41,761 nucleotides of DNA. Source: a virus. The translations under genes and the position numbers were made by a program. Positions within the stretch are counted from its first letter, which is position 1. Each line of letters starts with the position of its first letter. Positions 28,803 through 38,478 of this stretch are shown in pieces. The notes below the pieces were generated by a model, which ran no database searches, had not been told where the DNA came from, and worked only from the letters and a program-made list of their open reading frames with translations. The stretch is taken from positions 1-41,761 of IMG/VR virus record IMGVR_UViG_3300017759_000017. The stretch is one strand, 5' to 3'.

Positions 28803-30277
28803 TGGCAGTATTTCAAAATAATTTATTAATGGGAGCAGCTTCTCAAGCAGGGGGTAGTGTATATTCCATAGACCAATCAATTAGGTTTAATGATGATGAT
28901 TCACCGAAATTACAAAGAACATTTAGTTCAGCAGGAACTGAGGAAACATTTACATTTTCTTGTTGGTTTAAGCGAGGTAACACTGGTGCTGGTTTAGGTG
29001 ATAGCAGTCAAGGATTAGCTATATTTTCTGGAGGGTCAAGTGGTAACAATTATGGAGAAATACGAATAGATTCAAGTGGATATGGAGTACAAGACTCTCT
29101 TCATTTTTATAATATAAATGGTGGTGCTTTTAATATGCAATTAGTAACAACTAGATTATTTAGAGACCCTTCTGCTTGGTATCATATTGTTTGTGTTATG
29201 GACACAACTAAAGCTATAGCTAGTGAAAGAATGCGAATTTATGTAAATGGTGCTAGAGAAACTAGTTTTTCTACTGAAACTTATCCTTCTCAAAATACTG
29301 CATCAAATTATAACACTGCAAGTGAACATGGGGTAGGAGTGTCTTTAGGTATTAGGTCATTTGATGGTTATTTTGCTGAAGTTCAATTTTTAGATGGCTT
29401 GGCTTTAGACTCAAGTTATTTTGGCGAAACCAATGAAAACGGAATCTGGGTGCCTAAAGAATATAGTGGTAGTTATGGTACAAATGGATTTTATATTAAA
29501 GGTGCTGATGCAAGTTCGTTAGGCGCAGATAGTTCAGGTAATGGAAATAATTTTGCCTCAAGTGGTTTAACTTCTGCTGACCAAATGGCTGACTCACCTA
29601 CAAATAATCATGCAGTAATGAATCTTCTTGATACTAATACTACTCCTAATTGGACTGCAAGTAATGGTAATTTAGATATTTCATGGAATGGAGCAAATTA
29701 TACTAATCATTTATTTTCTACTCTTGCAATGCCACCTACAGGTAAATGGTATTTTGAAATAAAGTTTGTTTCTGACTCTAATCAAGTACTTCTTAATCAA
29801 ATAATGAGAATAGGACTTATGAGAGATGATTTTAATGCAGCAATGGTTCAAACAACATATGCAGGAGTTAATTTAACTGATTCAGCAACTGACCCTGAAA
29901 TTTATCTTGTTTTAGGTAATGCAGGAAACTCTTGTCAGCTTTCAGGTATGGGTAATTCCATTTATAATGTTGGAGGAAGTATATCTGCAGGTGATGTTAT
30001 TAATTTTGCAAGAGATGGTACTAATTTATGGGTTGGTAAAAATGGAACTTATTACAATAGTGGTAATCCTGCAACAGGTTCTAACCCATCTTTATCAGAT
30101 TTACAGTTAAGAAGTTATAGAGCAAACATGCACTTTACAGGTACTTCAGCTTCACTTGGTACTGCTGTTCTACATGCATTTTTTGGTGCAGATAAATCTA
30201 TTGGCAGTGGTACTGGTTTTAACAATACAGTTCCAACTGGTTTCTTAGCATTGAACACAACAAACTTAGGAAGTTAA
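28802..30277 (+). CDS. LamG + SPRY tail fibre/adhesin, 491 aa
   Basis: Residues about 20-205 form a LamG / concanavalin A-like jelly roll (FTFSCWFKRG, WYHIVCVMDTT, MRIYVNGARE, FDGYFAEVQFLDGLAL). Residues about 310-440 resemble a SPRY domain (GKWYFEIKFVSD, GDVINFARDGTNLWVGKNGTYYNSGNP). These are carbohydrate- or protein-binding folds common in marine phage tail proteins. It is paralogous to the next gene. A host-receptor role is likely. Confidence 0.75.
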   Translation: MAVFQNNLLMGAASQAGGSVYSIDQSIRFNDDDSPKLQRTFSSAGTEETFTFSCWFKRGNTGAGLGDSSQGLAIFSGGSSGNNYGEIRIDSSGYGVQDSLHFYNINGGAFNMQLVTTRLFRDPSAWYHIVCVMDTTKAIASERMRIYVNGARETSFSTETYPSQNTASNYNTASEHGVGVSLGIRSFDGYFAEVQFLDGLALDSSYFGETNENGIWVPKEYSGSYGTNGFYIKGADASSLGADSSGNGNNFASSGLTSADQMADSPTNNHAVMNLLDTNTTPNWTASNGNLDISWNGANYTNHLFSTLAMPPTGKWYFEIKFVSDSNQVLLNQIMRIGLMRDDFNAAMVQTTYAGVNLTDSATDPEIYLVLGNAGNSCQLSGMGNSIYNVGGSISAGDVINFARDGTNLWVGKNGTYYNSGNPATGSNPSLSDLQLRSYRANMHFTGTSASLGTAVLHAFFGADKSIGSGTGFNNTVPTGFLALNTTNLGS

Positions 30278-30278
30278 T

Positions 30279-32735
30279 ATGGGTACACCTACAATTATAC
30301 AAGGCGAAGAATATTTTAACACTGTGATTTACGAAGGTAATGGTGGTGGGCAACGAGTAGGTCGTTTTGTACCATTTACTGCAAATCCATCTATTGCTAA
30401 TAGTGTTATATTTAATACTGGAGATAGTGCTAAATTAGAAAGAACACCTAGTTCAAATGGAAGTGGTACAACTTTTACAATTAGTCTTTGGTATAAACCT
30501 GGAAAATTAGGAACACAATATTCTCTTTTTGATAATGCTCCTGGTGGAAGTGCAATTAATATATTTAGTATAATTTATAATAGTGATAATACAATTTTAA
30601 TACATGGTTTTGATAGTAGTGGAAATTTTACTTTAAACCTAGCAACTAATCGTACATTTGAAGATACATCAAAATTTTACCACATTCTCGTTGCTGTTGA
30701 TACAACACAAGGTACATCATCTAATCGTGTTAAATTATATGTTGATGGAACACAAATAACTTCTTTAAGTAGTACAACTTATCCTGGCAGTAGTGCAACT
30801 TATGGAACAAATCAAACATCAGTAAAACAAGCTGTAGGTTATTATCCTCATAATAGTTCACGATATTTAGATGGCTATATAGCAGAATTTAATTTAGTTG
30901 ATGGAACTGCTTTAACACCATCAACCTTTGGACAAACTGACACATCAACTGGTCGTTGGATTCCAAAAACTATAACAGGTGTTACTTATGGAACAAATGG
31001 AGTAAGACTAACCTTTGCTGATTCCAGTGCATTTGGAGATGATACCAGTGGTAATGGTAATGATATGACTGCTACAAATTTAGCAAGTACAGACCAGACT
31101 ACAGATAGTCCTACTCAAAATTTTACAACTTTAAATACTTTACGAAAAGGTCCTAACATAACTTTATCTGAAGGTAATTTAAAATCAACATATAGTGGAG
31201 GTTCACAAAGTTATGGTATTGCCTCACAAAAAGGTGTTAATAGTGGAAAGTTTTATGCAGAATGCACAGTAAATACAAGAGGAAGTCAGTTAATGTTTGT
31301 ATGTGTTTGGAGTGAAGACCAATATTTATCAGTAGTTGGTAATGATAATCCAGTTTTTAAAAATGGTGGTGTGGGATATAGAGATGATACTGGAAATGTT
31401 GATAGAGAAGATGCTATTAATCAAACTTATGGAGCAACTTATACTTCTGGAGATATAATAGGAATTGCATTAGATGCTAATACTGGCACTGTCTGGTTTT
31501 CTAAAAATGGAACTTGGCAAAATTCAGCAACTGCAAGTGAGATAGCTGCTGGTACGACAACAAATTCTGCTGTAACTGGATTAAATGGTTCAAATTATAA
31601 TAAACCAAGTGGTAATTTTATTTTAGGAACTGTATCACATAGTGGTCATGTTTCTACTTGGAACTTTGGTCAAAAAAGTTTTTCATACACTCCACCAACT
31701 GGTTTTGTGGCTTTAAAACAGGACAACTTTCCAGCCACAGATAAAGGTATCAGTAGTCTTGTTTGGGCAAAAAACAGAGATAATGGTAATAGAGGACATC
31801 AACTTTATGATTCATCAAGAGGTCCATTATTAACATTATATTCAAATGGTAATAATGCAGAAAGCACTAATGCAGATTCATTACAAAAGTTTTTAAGAGG
31901 TGGTTTTTCAGCAGAAGATTTTACAGGATTAAATGAAGCATCAGAAAGTCATGTTGCTTGGAACTGGGTAGCAAACAAAGGAACAACTGCAAGTAATACT
32001 GAAGGCTCAAATACCAGTACAGTTCAAGCTAATACAACTGCTGGGTTTAGTATTGTTGAATTTACAACTCCAAGTGGAGGTACTACAATTACTTATGGTC
32101 ATGGACTTACACAAGCACCTGAATGGTTTTTTTTTAAAAATAAAGGTGCAACTGGAGATTGGCTTCTTTTTCATAAGTCAGCTTATGATGCTTCAAATGG
32201 TGGGTATAGTATGGTCTTAAACTCAGATGCTGCAAATGCAGCTTTTAATACTGAATTTGGAGCAACTGCAATATATCCAGAAGCACCAACTGCTACAACT
32301 TTTGCTTTACGAAATAATTCTGCAACAGCAGGTAGTGCTAATTATATTGCCTACTGTTGGCATGGGGTTGATGGTTTTAGTAAATTTAGTAGCTACTCTG
32401 GAAATGGTAATGCTAATGGACCTTTTATTCAAACCAATTTTAAACCAGCTTGGCTTATGATTAAACGAATAGATAGTGCTGGTTATCATTGGTGTATTTT
32501 AGATAACAGAAGAAATATATTTAATCCTGCTGATAATGTTTTAAAAGCAAATTTAAGTGCAGCAGAAGATGATGATGCAAATATGGCAATAGACTTGTTG
32601 AGTAATGGTTTTAAAATAAGAGGTGCAGGAAGTGATGGAGATAATATAAATGCAAGTGGTGGAATATATATTTATATGGCATTTGCTGAAGCACCCTTTA
32701 TTGGTGATGGTGTATCTCCAGTAACTGCAAGATAA
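30279..32735 (+). CDS. LamG + SPRY + DUF7483-like tail fibre/adhesin, 818 aa
   Basis: The LamG domain spans about 35-215 (FTISLWYKPGK, FYHILVAVDTT, VKLYVDGTQI, LDGYIAEFNLVDG). A SPRY-like domain spans about 300-480 (GKFYAECTVNTRG, GDIIGIALDANTGTVWFSKNGTWQNS). The C-terminal third (KGISSLVWAKNRDNGNRGHQLYDSSRGP, SHVAWNWVAN) matches a domain I recall as DUF7483 from marine viruses. Begins one base after the previous gene. It is an extended paralogue of its neighbour. Confidence 0.78.
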   Translation: MGTPTIIQGEEYFNTVIYEGNGGGQRVGRFVPFTANPSIANSVIFNTGDSAKLERTPSSNGSGTTFTISLWYKPGKLGTQYSLFDNAPGGSAINIFSIIYNSDNTILIHGFDSSGNFTLNLATNRTFEDTSKFYHILVAVDTTQGTSSNRVKLYVDGTQITSLSSTTYPGSSATYGTNQTSVKQAVGYYPHNSSRYLDGYIAEFNLVDGTALTPSTFGQTDTSTGRWIPKTITGVTYGTNGVRLTFADSSAFGDDTSGNGNDMTATNLASTDQTTDSPTQNFTTLNTLRKGPNITLSEGNLKSTYSGGSQSYGIASQKGVNSGKFYAECTVNTRGSQLMFVCVWSEDQYLSVVGNDNPVFKNGGVGYRDDTGNVDREDAINQTYGATYTSGDIIGIALDANTGTVWFSKNGTWQNSATASEIAAGTTTNSAVTGLNGSNYNKPSGNFILGTVSHSGHVSTWNFGQKSFSYTPPTGFVALKQDNFPATDKGISSLVWAKNRDNGNRGHQLYDSSRGPLLTLYSNGNNAESTNADSLQKFLRGGFSAEDFTGLNEASESHVAWNWVANKGTTASNTEGSNTSTVQANTTAGFSIVEFTTPSGGTTITYGHGLTQAPEWFFFKNKGATGDWLLFHKSAYDASNGGYSMVLNSDAANAAFNTEFGATAIYPEAPTATTFALRNNSATAGSANYIAYCWHGVDGFSKFSSYSGNGNANGPFIQTNFKPAWLMIKRIDSAGYHWCILDNRRNIFNPADNVLKANLSAAEDDDANMAIDLLSNGFKIRGAGSDGDNINASGGIYIYMAFAEAPFIGDGVSPVTAR

Positions 32736-32737
32736 GG

Positions 32738-32766
32738 TTGTATCTAAAATGATTTTAATATATAAT
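32738..32766 (+). promoter_or_regulatory. candidate sigma-70 promoter before tail-assembly gene
   Basis: TTGTAT (32738-32743), 17 bases, perfect TATAAT (32761-32766), in the 63-base gap before the gene at 32799. This is the best-matched promoter of the right arm apart from the extended -10 at 10865. Confidence 0.55.
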
Positions 32767-32798
32767 ATAAATTTAAATAACATGAAAGGAAAAAGATA

Positions 32799-33428
32799 AT
32801 GTGGGCATTAGTAAAAGCTGACCAAGTTATTGAAGTCTTTGGGAGTGCGAAAGCTATGACTATAAATGGTGTTCAGCATCCTGCAAGTATTTTTAATAAT
32901 TGGACAAAAGGAGAATTACAAACATTAGGTATTTATCCAGTGACTCAAGCATCACCTGCTGATAATAGATTTTATAAAAATGGTGCTTCAAGTTATAGTT
33001 ATAGTGATGGAGTTGTAACTGAAACAATAAATTCAACTCCACATAAAATAGCTGATGTAACTGTAACTGATGAGGATGGTGTAGTTTTAAAAAATAGAGA
33101 TGGAACTACTATGATTTCTAAAGGTTTAATTACACAGTATAAAGAAAATATTGATAATCGTGCATATAATGAATTACAGTCTTCTGATTGGATGGCAGTA
33201 AGACAATATGAAACTGGAGTATCTATGACTGATGCTTGGAAAACTTATAGAGCAGGTGTAAGAACTAAAGCTGCAGAAATGAAAACTGCAGTATCTGCTG
33301 TAACTTCAGTAGGTGCATTAAAAGATTTACATGTAGTTTCTGTACCAGTAACTGCAACAGATGGAACAGTTACAACTACAATTGGAAGTGGTATTCTATA
33401 TAATTTTGGTGAAGCACCAACAACTTAG
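32799..33428 (+). CDS. tail fibre assembly-like protein, 209 aa
   Basis: MWALVKADQVIEVFGSAKAMTINGVQHPASIFNNWTKGELQTLGIYPV is a frequent N-terminus in marine phage fibre-cluster proteins. SSDWMAVRQYETGVSMTDAWKTYRAGVRTKAAEM resembles the C-terminal motif of phage tail assembly chaperones (SDWT-type). GAAAGGAAAA precedes the start. It lies between fibre genes, so help in fibre folding or attachment is plausible. Confidence 0.65.
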   Translation: MWALVKADQVIEVFGSAKAMTINGVQHPASIFNNWTKGELQTLGIYPVTQASPADNRFYKNGASSYSYSDGVVTETINSTPHKIADVTVTDEDGVVLKNRDGTTMISKGLITQYKENIDNRAYNELQSSDWMAVRQYETGVSMTDAWKTYRAGVRTKAAEMKTAVSAVTSVGALKDLHVVSVPVTATDGTVTTTIGSGILYNFGEAPTT

Positions 33429-33437
33429 GGGAAATAA

Positions 33438-34409
33438 ATGGCAACTTTTACTTCAAGTATAAGACTTGAGAAACAAGATAATGGTTCCAACTCAGGAAGT
33501 TGGGGTACTGTACTTAATGCAAATGTAATTGACTTAGTAGATAGTGCTATTGCAGGATATACTATTGTATCTTGTAGTAGTGCAGATATAACTTTAAGTT
33601 CTAGTAATGGTTCTGCTGACCAAGCAAGAAGTGCTATACTTGAATTACAAGGAACATTAACAAGTAATGTTGCAATTACAATTCCTGCAGTTTCTAAAAT
33701 ATATTTTGTAAAAAATAGTACATCAGGTTCATATTCAGTTACATTAAAAACAAGTGGTAATAGTGGTAAGGCTATTACTCAAGGTGGTACAACTGGAGTT
33801 ATATGTAATGGAGTAACAGTAACAGATGCTGTAGATACAACTGGATTAGGTTTAGGTACAGCTTCTACATTAAACTTTGGTACTGCAGATGCTAATTTAA
33901 TTCCAGTATCAAGTGCAGATATTAGATACATACCTACTTCAACTTCTTCAACTATTAGTTCTAATAAAGTATTTAGTGGTACTGTTATTACTTCAGGAAC
34001 AAATACATTTACTTCAACTACTACACAATCAGGTAAGGCAGTATTTACTGCTGAAGTATCAGCAGCTTCATCAGCAACTTTTTCAGGTGCAGTAGGAACT
34101 CCTGAAGTTTCAATTGCAAGTGCAACTTCAATGAATGTAGATTTTTCAAATGGTAATAACTTTGCAATTACACTAGGAACAAATGCTACACTAGCAGGAG
34201 CAGTTAATGGCAAGGTAGGTCAGTCAGGTACAATAACAATAACACAAGATGGTACAGGTAGTAGAACATTATCTTATGGAGCTTCTTATAACTTTTCAGG
34301 AGGTACAGCACCTACTCTTTCAACTGCTGCTGCTGCAAAAGATATTATAGTTTATAAAGTAAGAGAAGTATCTTCAATAGATTGTGCTAGTATATTAAAT
34401 CTTTCGTAA
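33438..34409 (+). CDS. tail fibre or spike protein, 323 aa
   Basis: N-terminus MATFTSSIRLEKQDNGSNSGSWGTVLNANVIDLVDSAIAGYTIV is a fibre-type baseplate-attachment pattern (NxGxWGTxLN). The middle is Ser/Thr-rich. The C-terminus (FAITLGTNATLAG to GTITITQDGTGSRTLSYGASYNFSGGTAPTLS) matches the C-terminal domain of the long repeat fibre at 26470, so the two genes share a module. Low charge throughout. Confidence 0.75.
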   Translation: MATFTSSIRLEKQDNGSNSGSWGTVLNANVIDLVDSAIAGYTIVSCSSADITLSSSNGSADQARSAILELQGTLTSNVAITIPAVSKIYFVKNSTSGSYSVTLKTSGNSGKAITQGGTTGVICNGVTVTDAVDTTGLGLGTASTLNFGTADANLIPVSSADIRYIPTSTSSTISSNKVFSGTVITSGTNTFTSTTTQSGKAVFTAEVSAASSATFSGAVGTPEVSIASATSMNVDFSNGNNFAITLGTNATLAGAVNGKVGQSGTITITQDGTGSRTLSYGASYNFSGGTAPTLSTAAAAKDIIVYKVREVSSIDCASILNLS

Positions 34410-34418
34410 GGAGAAACT

Positions 34419-36254
34419 ATGTCAACAGAGACTAGACTCCAACTTTTAAAACTTGACTTTGCTCCAGGGTTTCATAGAGAGTCAACTCAATATGCTGAAC
34501 AAGGTAAATGGTATGATGGCAATAGAGTTAGATTTAGAGCAGGTAAACCTGAGAATATAGGAGGTTGGAACTTTAAAGTTACTGATGCTTTTATAGGAAC
34601 ATCAAGAGATTTAATTAGTTGGGAAGATAATGACACATTAAAGAGAGCAGCTTTTGCAACTGAATCTAAACTCTATACTTATTTTGGTGGTGTCAATTAT
34701 GATATTACTCCAATTGTTTCTACTGTTACTGCTACTAATAAACTGACTACTACATCAGGTAGTATGAAAGTTATTTGTTCTGTAGCAAATACAGTTGAGA
34801 CTGGAGACTTTGTAGAGTTTACTTCAATGGCTGCAACAATAGGTGGTAATGTATTCTTTACAAGTGGTAGTAGTTTTGCAGTAAGTTCAGTTAATAGTAA
34901 TTCATTTGAAATACTTACATCAACAACTGCTGCATCTAGTCAAGCTGCTGCAGGAACTGTAACAGTTAATTTTTTATTACCTACAGGAACAAGTGAACAA
35001 GTTGTAGGTTTAGGTTGGAATGCAGGTTACTATGGACAAAGTACATATGGTACTGCAAGAGCAACTTCAGATATAAGTATTTTAGCAAGACAATGGAAAC
35101 TTGATACATGGGGGGAAGATTTAATTGCAGGAGTTAGAGGTGGTAGAGTTTATTATTGGGAAACTTCAACAGGTATAAATAGTAGAGCAATAGAAGTATC
35201 AGCAGCTCCTAACACAAGCAATAGTTTAATTGTTTCACAAGAGGATAGACACCTTATTTGTTTAGGTACAAATGAACAAACAAGTGGTTCTTTTAATCCT
35301 ATGTTAGTTAGATGGTCTAATCAAAATGATTTTAATAACTGGACACCTTCAGTAAGTTCTACATCAGGTGAAGTTATTTTAGGTTCAGGTAATTCAATTA
35401 GAACTGCAGCTAGAAGTAGAAATAATATTATTATTCTTACAGATAACTCTGCACATACTATGCAATTTATTGGACCACCTTTTACTTTTGGTTTTAATGA
35501 GATAGGTACAAACTGTGGTGCAGCAGGTGCTCATTCAGCAGTTGACTTTGATGGTAGAGTTTACTGGATGGGTAGTGCAAACTTTTATGTATTTGATGGT
35601 ACAGTTAAAAACTTACCTTGTACTGTAAGAAGATTTGTTTTTGATGATATTAATCTTGACCAAGCTGATAAGATATATGCAGGAGTTAATTCACAATTTA
35701 AAGAAGTAACTTGGTTATATCCTTCAGCAAGTTCAACTGAATGTGATAAGTATGTAACTTATAATCCTAATGAAAACTATTGGGTTTATGGAGATACTCA
35801 CTTTACTACCTTTGAAGATAAAGGAGTATTTGGTAATACAATTACTAATGGAGTTGAATCAAGCACTACGTTTTCTTATTTATATGATAATGAACCTGAA
35901 GGAATTTATACTGCTAATGGTAGTAAAATAGAATCATTCTTAGAGTCAAGTGATTTTGATATGGCTGAAGGTAATGATGTAATGTTTATTGACAGGATGG
36001 TCCCAGATATAAATATACAAAATGAAACTGAAGGAACTTCTGGTAAGATTAATTTACAATTAACAACCAAACAATATCCTAATGCTACACAAGCAATATT
36101 GAAAGGACCTTTTGATGTTAGTGCTACAACTGAAAAAGTTTCAATGAGGGCAAGGGGAAGACAAGCGAAGATAAGGGTGGGTACTTCTACGTCTGGGACT
36201 AAATGGCAGTATGGTACGATACGTTTAGATATTGGTAAAGATGGTATGAGATAA
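34419..36254 (+). CDS. P22 gp10-like tail hub / packaged DNA stabilisation protein, 611 aa
   Basis: Opens LLKLDFAPGFHRESTQYAEQGKWYDGNRVRFRAGKPENIGGW, the classic start of the gp10-like family. RQWKLDTWGEDLIAGVRGGRVYYWE, DRHLICLGTNEQ, VRWSNQNDFNNWTP and THFTTFEDKGVFG follow in order, as in the beta-propeller hub. It plugs the portal channel together with gp4-like adaptors and carries the tail needle and spikes. Longer than P22 gp10 (472 residues). AAGGAG precedes the start. Confidence 0.88.
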   Translation: MSTETRLQLLKLDFAPGFHRESTQYAEQGKWYDGNRVRFRAGKPENIGGWNFKVTDAFIGTSRDLISWEDNDTLKRAAFATESKLYTYFGGVNYDITPIVSTVTATNKLTTTSGSMKVICSVANTVETGDFVEFTSMAATIGGNVFFTSGSSFAVSSVNSNSFEILTSTTAASSQAAAGTVTVNFLLPTGTSEQVVGLGWNAGYYGQSTYGTARATSDISILARQWKLDTWGEDLIAGVRGGRVYYWETSTGINSRAIEVSAAPNTSNSLIVSQEDRHLICLGTNEQTSGSFNPMLVRWSNQNDFNNWTPSVSSTSGEVILGSGNSIRTAARSRNNIIILTDNSAHTMQFIGPPFTFGFNEIGTNCGAAGAHSAVDFDGRVYWMGSANFYVFDGTVKNLPCTVRRFVFDDINLDQADKIYAGVNSQFKEVTWLYPSASSTECDKYVTYNPNENYWVYGDTHFTTFEDKGVFGNTITNGVESSTTFSYLYDNEPEGIYTANGSKIESFLESSDFDMAEGNDVMFIDRMVPDINIQNETEGTSGKINLQLTTKQYPNATQAILKGPFDVSATTEKVSMRARGRQAKIRVGTSTSGTKWQYGTIRLDIGKDGMR

Positions 36255-36541
36255 TGGCTACACGAAAAGCAATTATATATCCTGAACTTAGAGATACTTT
36301 TAATCAACTAACAGATGAGAAACAAAAAATTGCATTTGATGTTGTAAGGCAATGGGCAGATTCTTTAATTAATGAATTAACTTCTCAGCTTATTGAGCAA
36401 CAAGCAAGAGAATCAATTAGAGTTGCAAGAGTAACTAATACTAACATTGTCCCTAATCCACAATTAGGTGACATTAGATTTAACGAAGCTACTTCAAAAT
36501 TCCAGGGATATACTGGAAGTGCTTGGGTAGACTTTCATTAG
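36254..36541 (+). CDS. hypothetical tail protein, 95 aa
   Basis: MATRKAIIYPELRDTFNQLTDEKQKIAFDVVRQWADSLINEL is helical; the end (GDIRFNEATSKFQGYTGSAWVDFH) is the short beta motif often found at fibre ends. It shares one base with the gp10-like gene. Could be a tail needle or trimeric coil with a tip, but it is short. Confidence 0.65.
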   Translation: MATRKAIIYPELRDTFNQLTDEKQKIAFDVVRQWADSLINELTSQLIEQQARESIRVARVTNTNIVPNPQLGDIRFNEATSKFQGYTGSAWVDFH

Positions 36542-36549
36542 GAGATAAT

Positions 36550-37227
36550 ATGGGTGCTGGTGGACAACGTATGTTGTATGAAGATTTACTTAAAAGAATA
36601 CCTCAACAAGAGGTAGAGCAGCCTGTTGTTAATGAAAGTTATTCTCAACCAGTACAAACAAAAGGTAATTATCAAGCTACTCCTGAAGAACTTCTTTTAA
36701 AATATACTGAAGCTGGTAGTGGTTTAAAAGCAACTCCACAAGCAAATAACTTAGCAAATACAATTGCTGAACGTGAAAAATTATTAAATGAATTAACAGT
36801 TAATGAAACTTTAAATAAAACAAGACCAGGTGGTTATCAATATACTCCCTTACAAATAAATCCATATACTCAACCAGGACCTTCAAGAGTAGTAGGTAGT
36901 ATGCCTACAGGATTATCTCAAACAACTGGAGATGGTAGAGGAACAGGTATACCTTCAGGAGTTTATGTAGAGAGAGGACCTGGAGGGGGAGGTACATCTT
37001 TACCACAGGCAACAGGTTATTATAAACCTTTACCTGATGTAAAGTATACAGAAAATATAACTAGAGATGCAACTCCAGATGATTCTGAGTATATTAAACA
37101 ACAAAGAATAATAGACTCATTAAGACAAAGGCAAGGTATTAATGAAAGAACAGGAATAAATTCCCTTGTAAATCAGCCACAAACAAGTTATAATATAAAT
37201 GATATAATGAAAAGGTATATAGCATAA
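36550..37227 (+). CDS. hypothetical protein of the ejection module, 225 aa
   Basis: The ATG at 36550 (MGAGGQRMLYEDLLKRIPQQEVEQPV) has TTAGGAG before it; the frame upstream overlaps the previous gene. Gln/Pro/Gly/Thr-rich, probably partly disordered, with helical ends. Located at the head of the ejection cluster and coupled to the next gene by one base, so a virion protein is likely. Confidence 0.65.
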   Translation: MGAGGQRMLYEDLLKRIPQQEVEQPVVNESYSQPVQTKGNYQATPEELLLKYTEAGSGLKATPQANNLANTIAEREKLLNELTVNETLNKTRPGGYQYTPLQINPYTQPGPSRVVGSMPTGLSQTTGDGRGTGIPSGVYVERGPGGGGTSLPQATGYYKPLPDVKYTENITRDATPDDSEYIKQQRIIDSLRQRQGINERTGINSLVNQPQTSYNINDIMKRYIA

Positions 37228-38477
37228 TGCAAAACGTCAGGACTTCACCACCACTCTCAGGTATAAGTAATCTTATGAAGATGCAGGGTCGTTATGGTGA
37301 CTCTGAATTAGTACATATGTCACCTATGGAAGTTAAAGGTTTATCTTCTTTAGGCAAACTAACTCGTAATCCTGATACAGGTTTACCTGAAGCATTTAAC
37401 ATTGGTGGATTTTTTAGAGACTATGTAGGTCCTGCCCTTGCGACTGCTGCTTTTGGACCAGCAGGTGGTGTTACTTATTCTATGGCTAATACTGCATCTA
37501 AAGGTGGCGATTTTGGTGATATTGCTTTAGCAGGATTTACAACATATGCAGGTGGTAAATTAGGTGAAAAATTAGGTGGAGCTTTAGGAAGTTTAGGTGA
37601 TACAGCAGGTCAGACTGTTGGAACAAATGCAACTACAGTAGGAGCTGAGGCAGGTTCTAATCTAGTAAGTGGTGCATTACCTAATACTGCAGAAGCAAGT
37701 TCTGCAATATTAGAAAATATAGGTGCAAAAAATATAACAAGTTCACTTGACCCTACATTAGGTCAAAAGATTGCAGGTGGTTTAAAAGGAGGTTTAGATA
37801 AGATAGGGAGTGGTCTTACTTCATTAGCTACTGACCCTACAAAAGCATTAAGTAACCTTGGTTCATCTGCTTTAGAAACATTAAATGACCCTGTAAAATT
37901 AGGTGGAGCTGTGGGAAGAACTTTAGGCTCAACATATGCAGATTCAGCTTTACAGTTACAATCACAAGCAATACCTGAACAAGTTAAAGAAGCTGCAGAA
38001 ATTGAGTCTGGTTTTGGTAAGACACAACTTAATAGAAACCCACAATATTCAAGAAGTACGAATCCATTAACAACTTCACAAATAACTGCTGCAGCTACAG
38101 GTTCTGGTGCACCTATACAATATTATAATCCTGATTATATAAGTAGTATGGGATTAAATGAAGGTGGTGGTATACAAGATGCATTAGAAGCTATTACTGA
38201 AAAAGCTGAAGAACTAGCAGATGTAAGTGATGGAGAAGTTTACTTTGAAGGAATGGTAAAAGGTAAAGGTGATGGTATGTCAGATGAAATACCATTTAGT
38301 ATTGAAGGAGAACAACCTGCATTGTTAAGTAGAGATGAATATGTATTACCTGCAGATGTAGTATCTGCTCTAGGTAATGGCTCATCAAATGCAGGAGCAG
38401 AAACTTTAGATAAATTTATGACTGCTGTTAGAAAGAAATCAATGGGGAGAGAAAGACAAATCAACGAAATAGGTTAG
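37227..38477 (+). CDS. ejection/internal virion protein with GDGMSDEIPFSI-type C-terminal domain, 416 aa
   Basis: An RYGDSELVHMSPMEVKGLSSLG motif lies at residues about 22-43. The middle (FRDYVGPALATAAFGPAGGV and many Gly/Ala/Ser repeats) is amphipathic and Gly-rich, as in membrane-penetrating ejection proteins. GKGDGMSDEIPFSIEGEQPALLSRDEYVLPADVVSALGNGSSNAGAETLDKFM near the C-terminus is a widespread phage domain with DExVxPADVVSxLGNGS. It probably enters the host with the DNA. Confidence 0.75.
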   Translation: MQNVRTSPPLSGISNLMKMQGRYGDSELVHMSPMEVKGLSSLGKLTRNPDTGLPEAFNIGGFFRDYVGPALATAAFGPAGGVTYSMANTASKGGDFGDIALAGFTTYAGGKLGEKLGGALGSLGDTAGQTVGTNATTVGAEAGSNLVSGALPNTAEASSAILENIGAKNITSSLDPTLGQKIAGGLKGGLDKIGSGLTSLATDPTKALSNLGSSALETLNDPVKLGGAVGRTLGSTYADSALQLQSQAIPEQVKEAAEIESGFGKTQLNRNPQYSRSTNPLTTSQITAAATGSGAPIQYYNPDYISSMGLNEGGGIQDALEAITEKAEELADVSDGEVYFEGMVKGKGDGMSDEIPFSIEGEQPALLSRDEYVLPADVVSALGNGSSNAGAETLDKFMTAVRKKSMGRERQINEIG

Positions 38478-38478
38478 T

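Noticed and set aside
33779-34213. 144-residue minus-strand frame
   Set aside because: Antisense shadow of the fibre gene at 33438.
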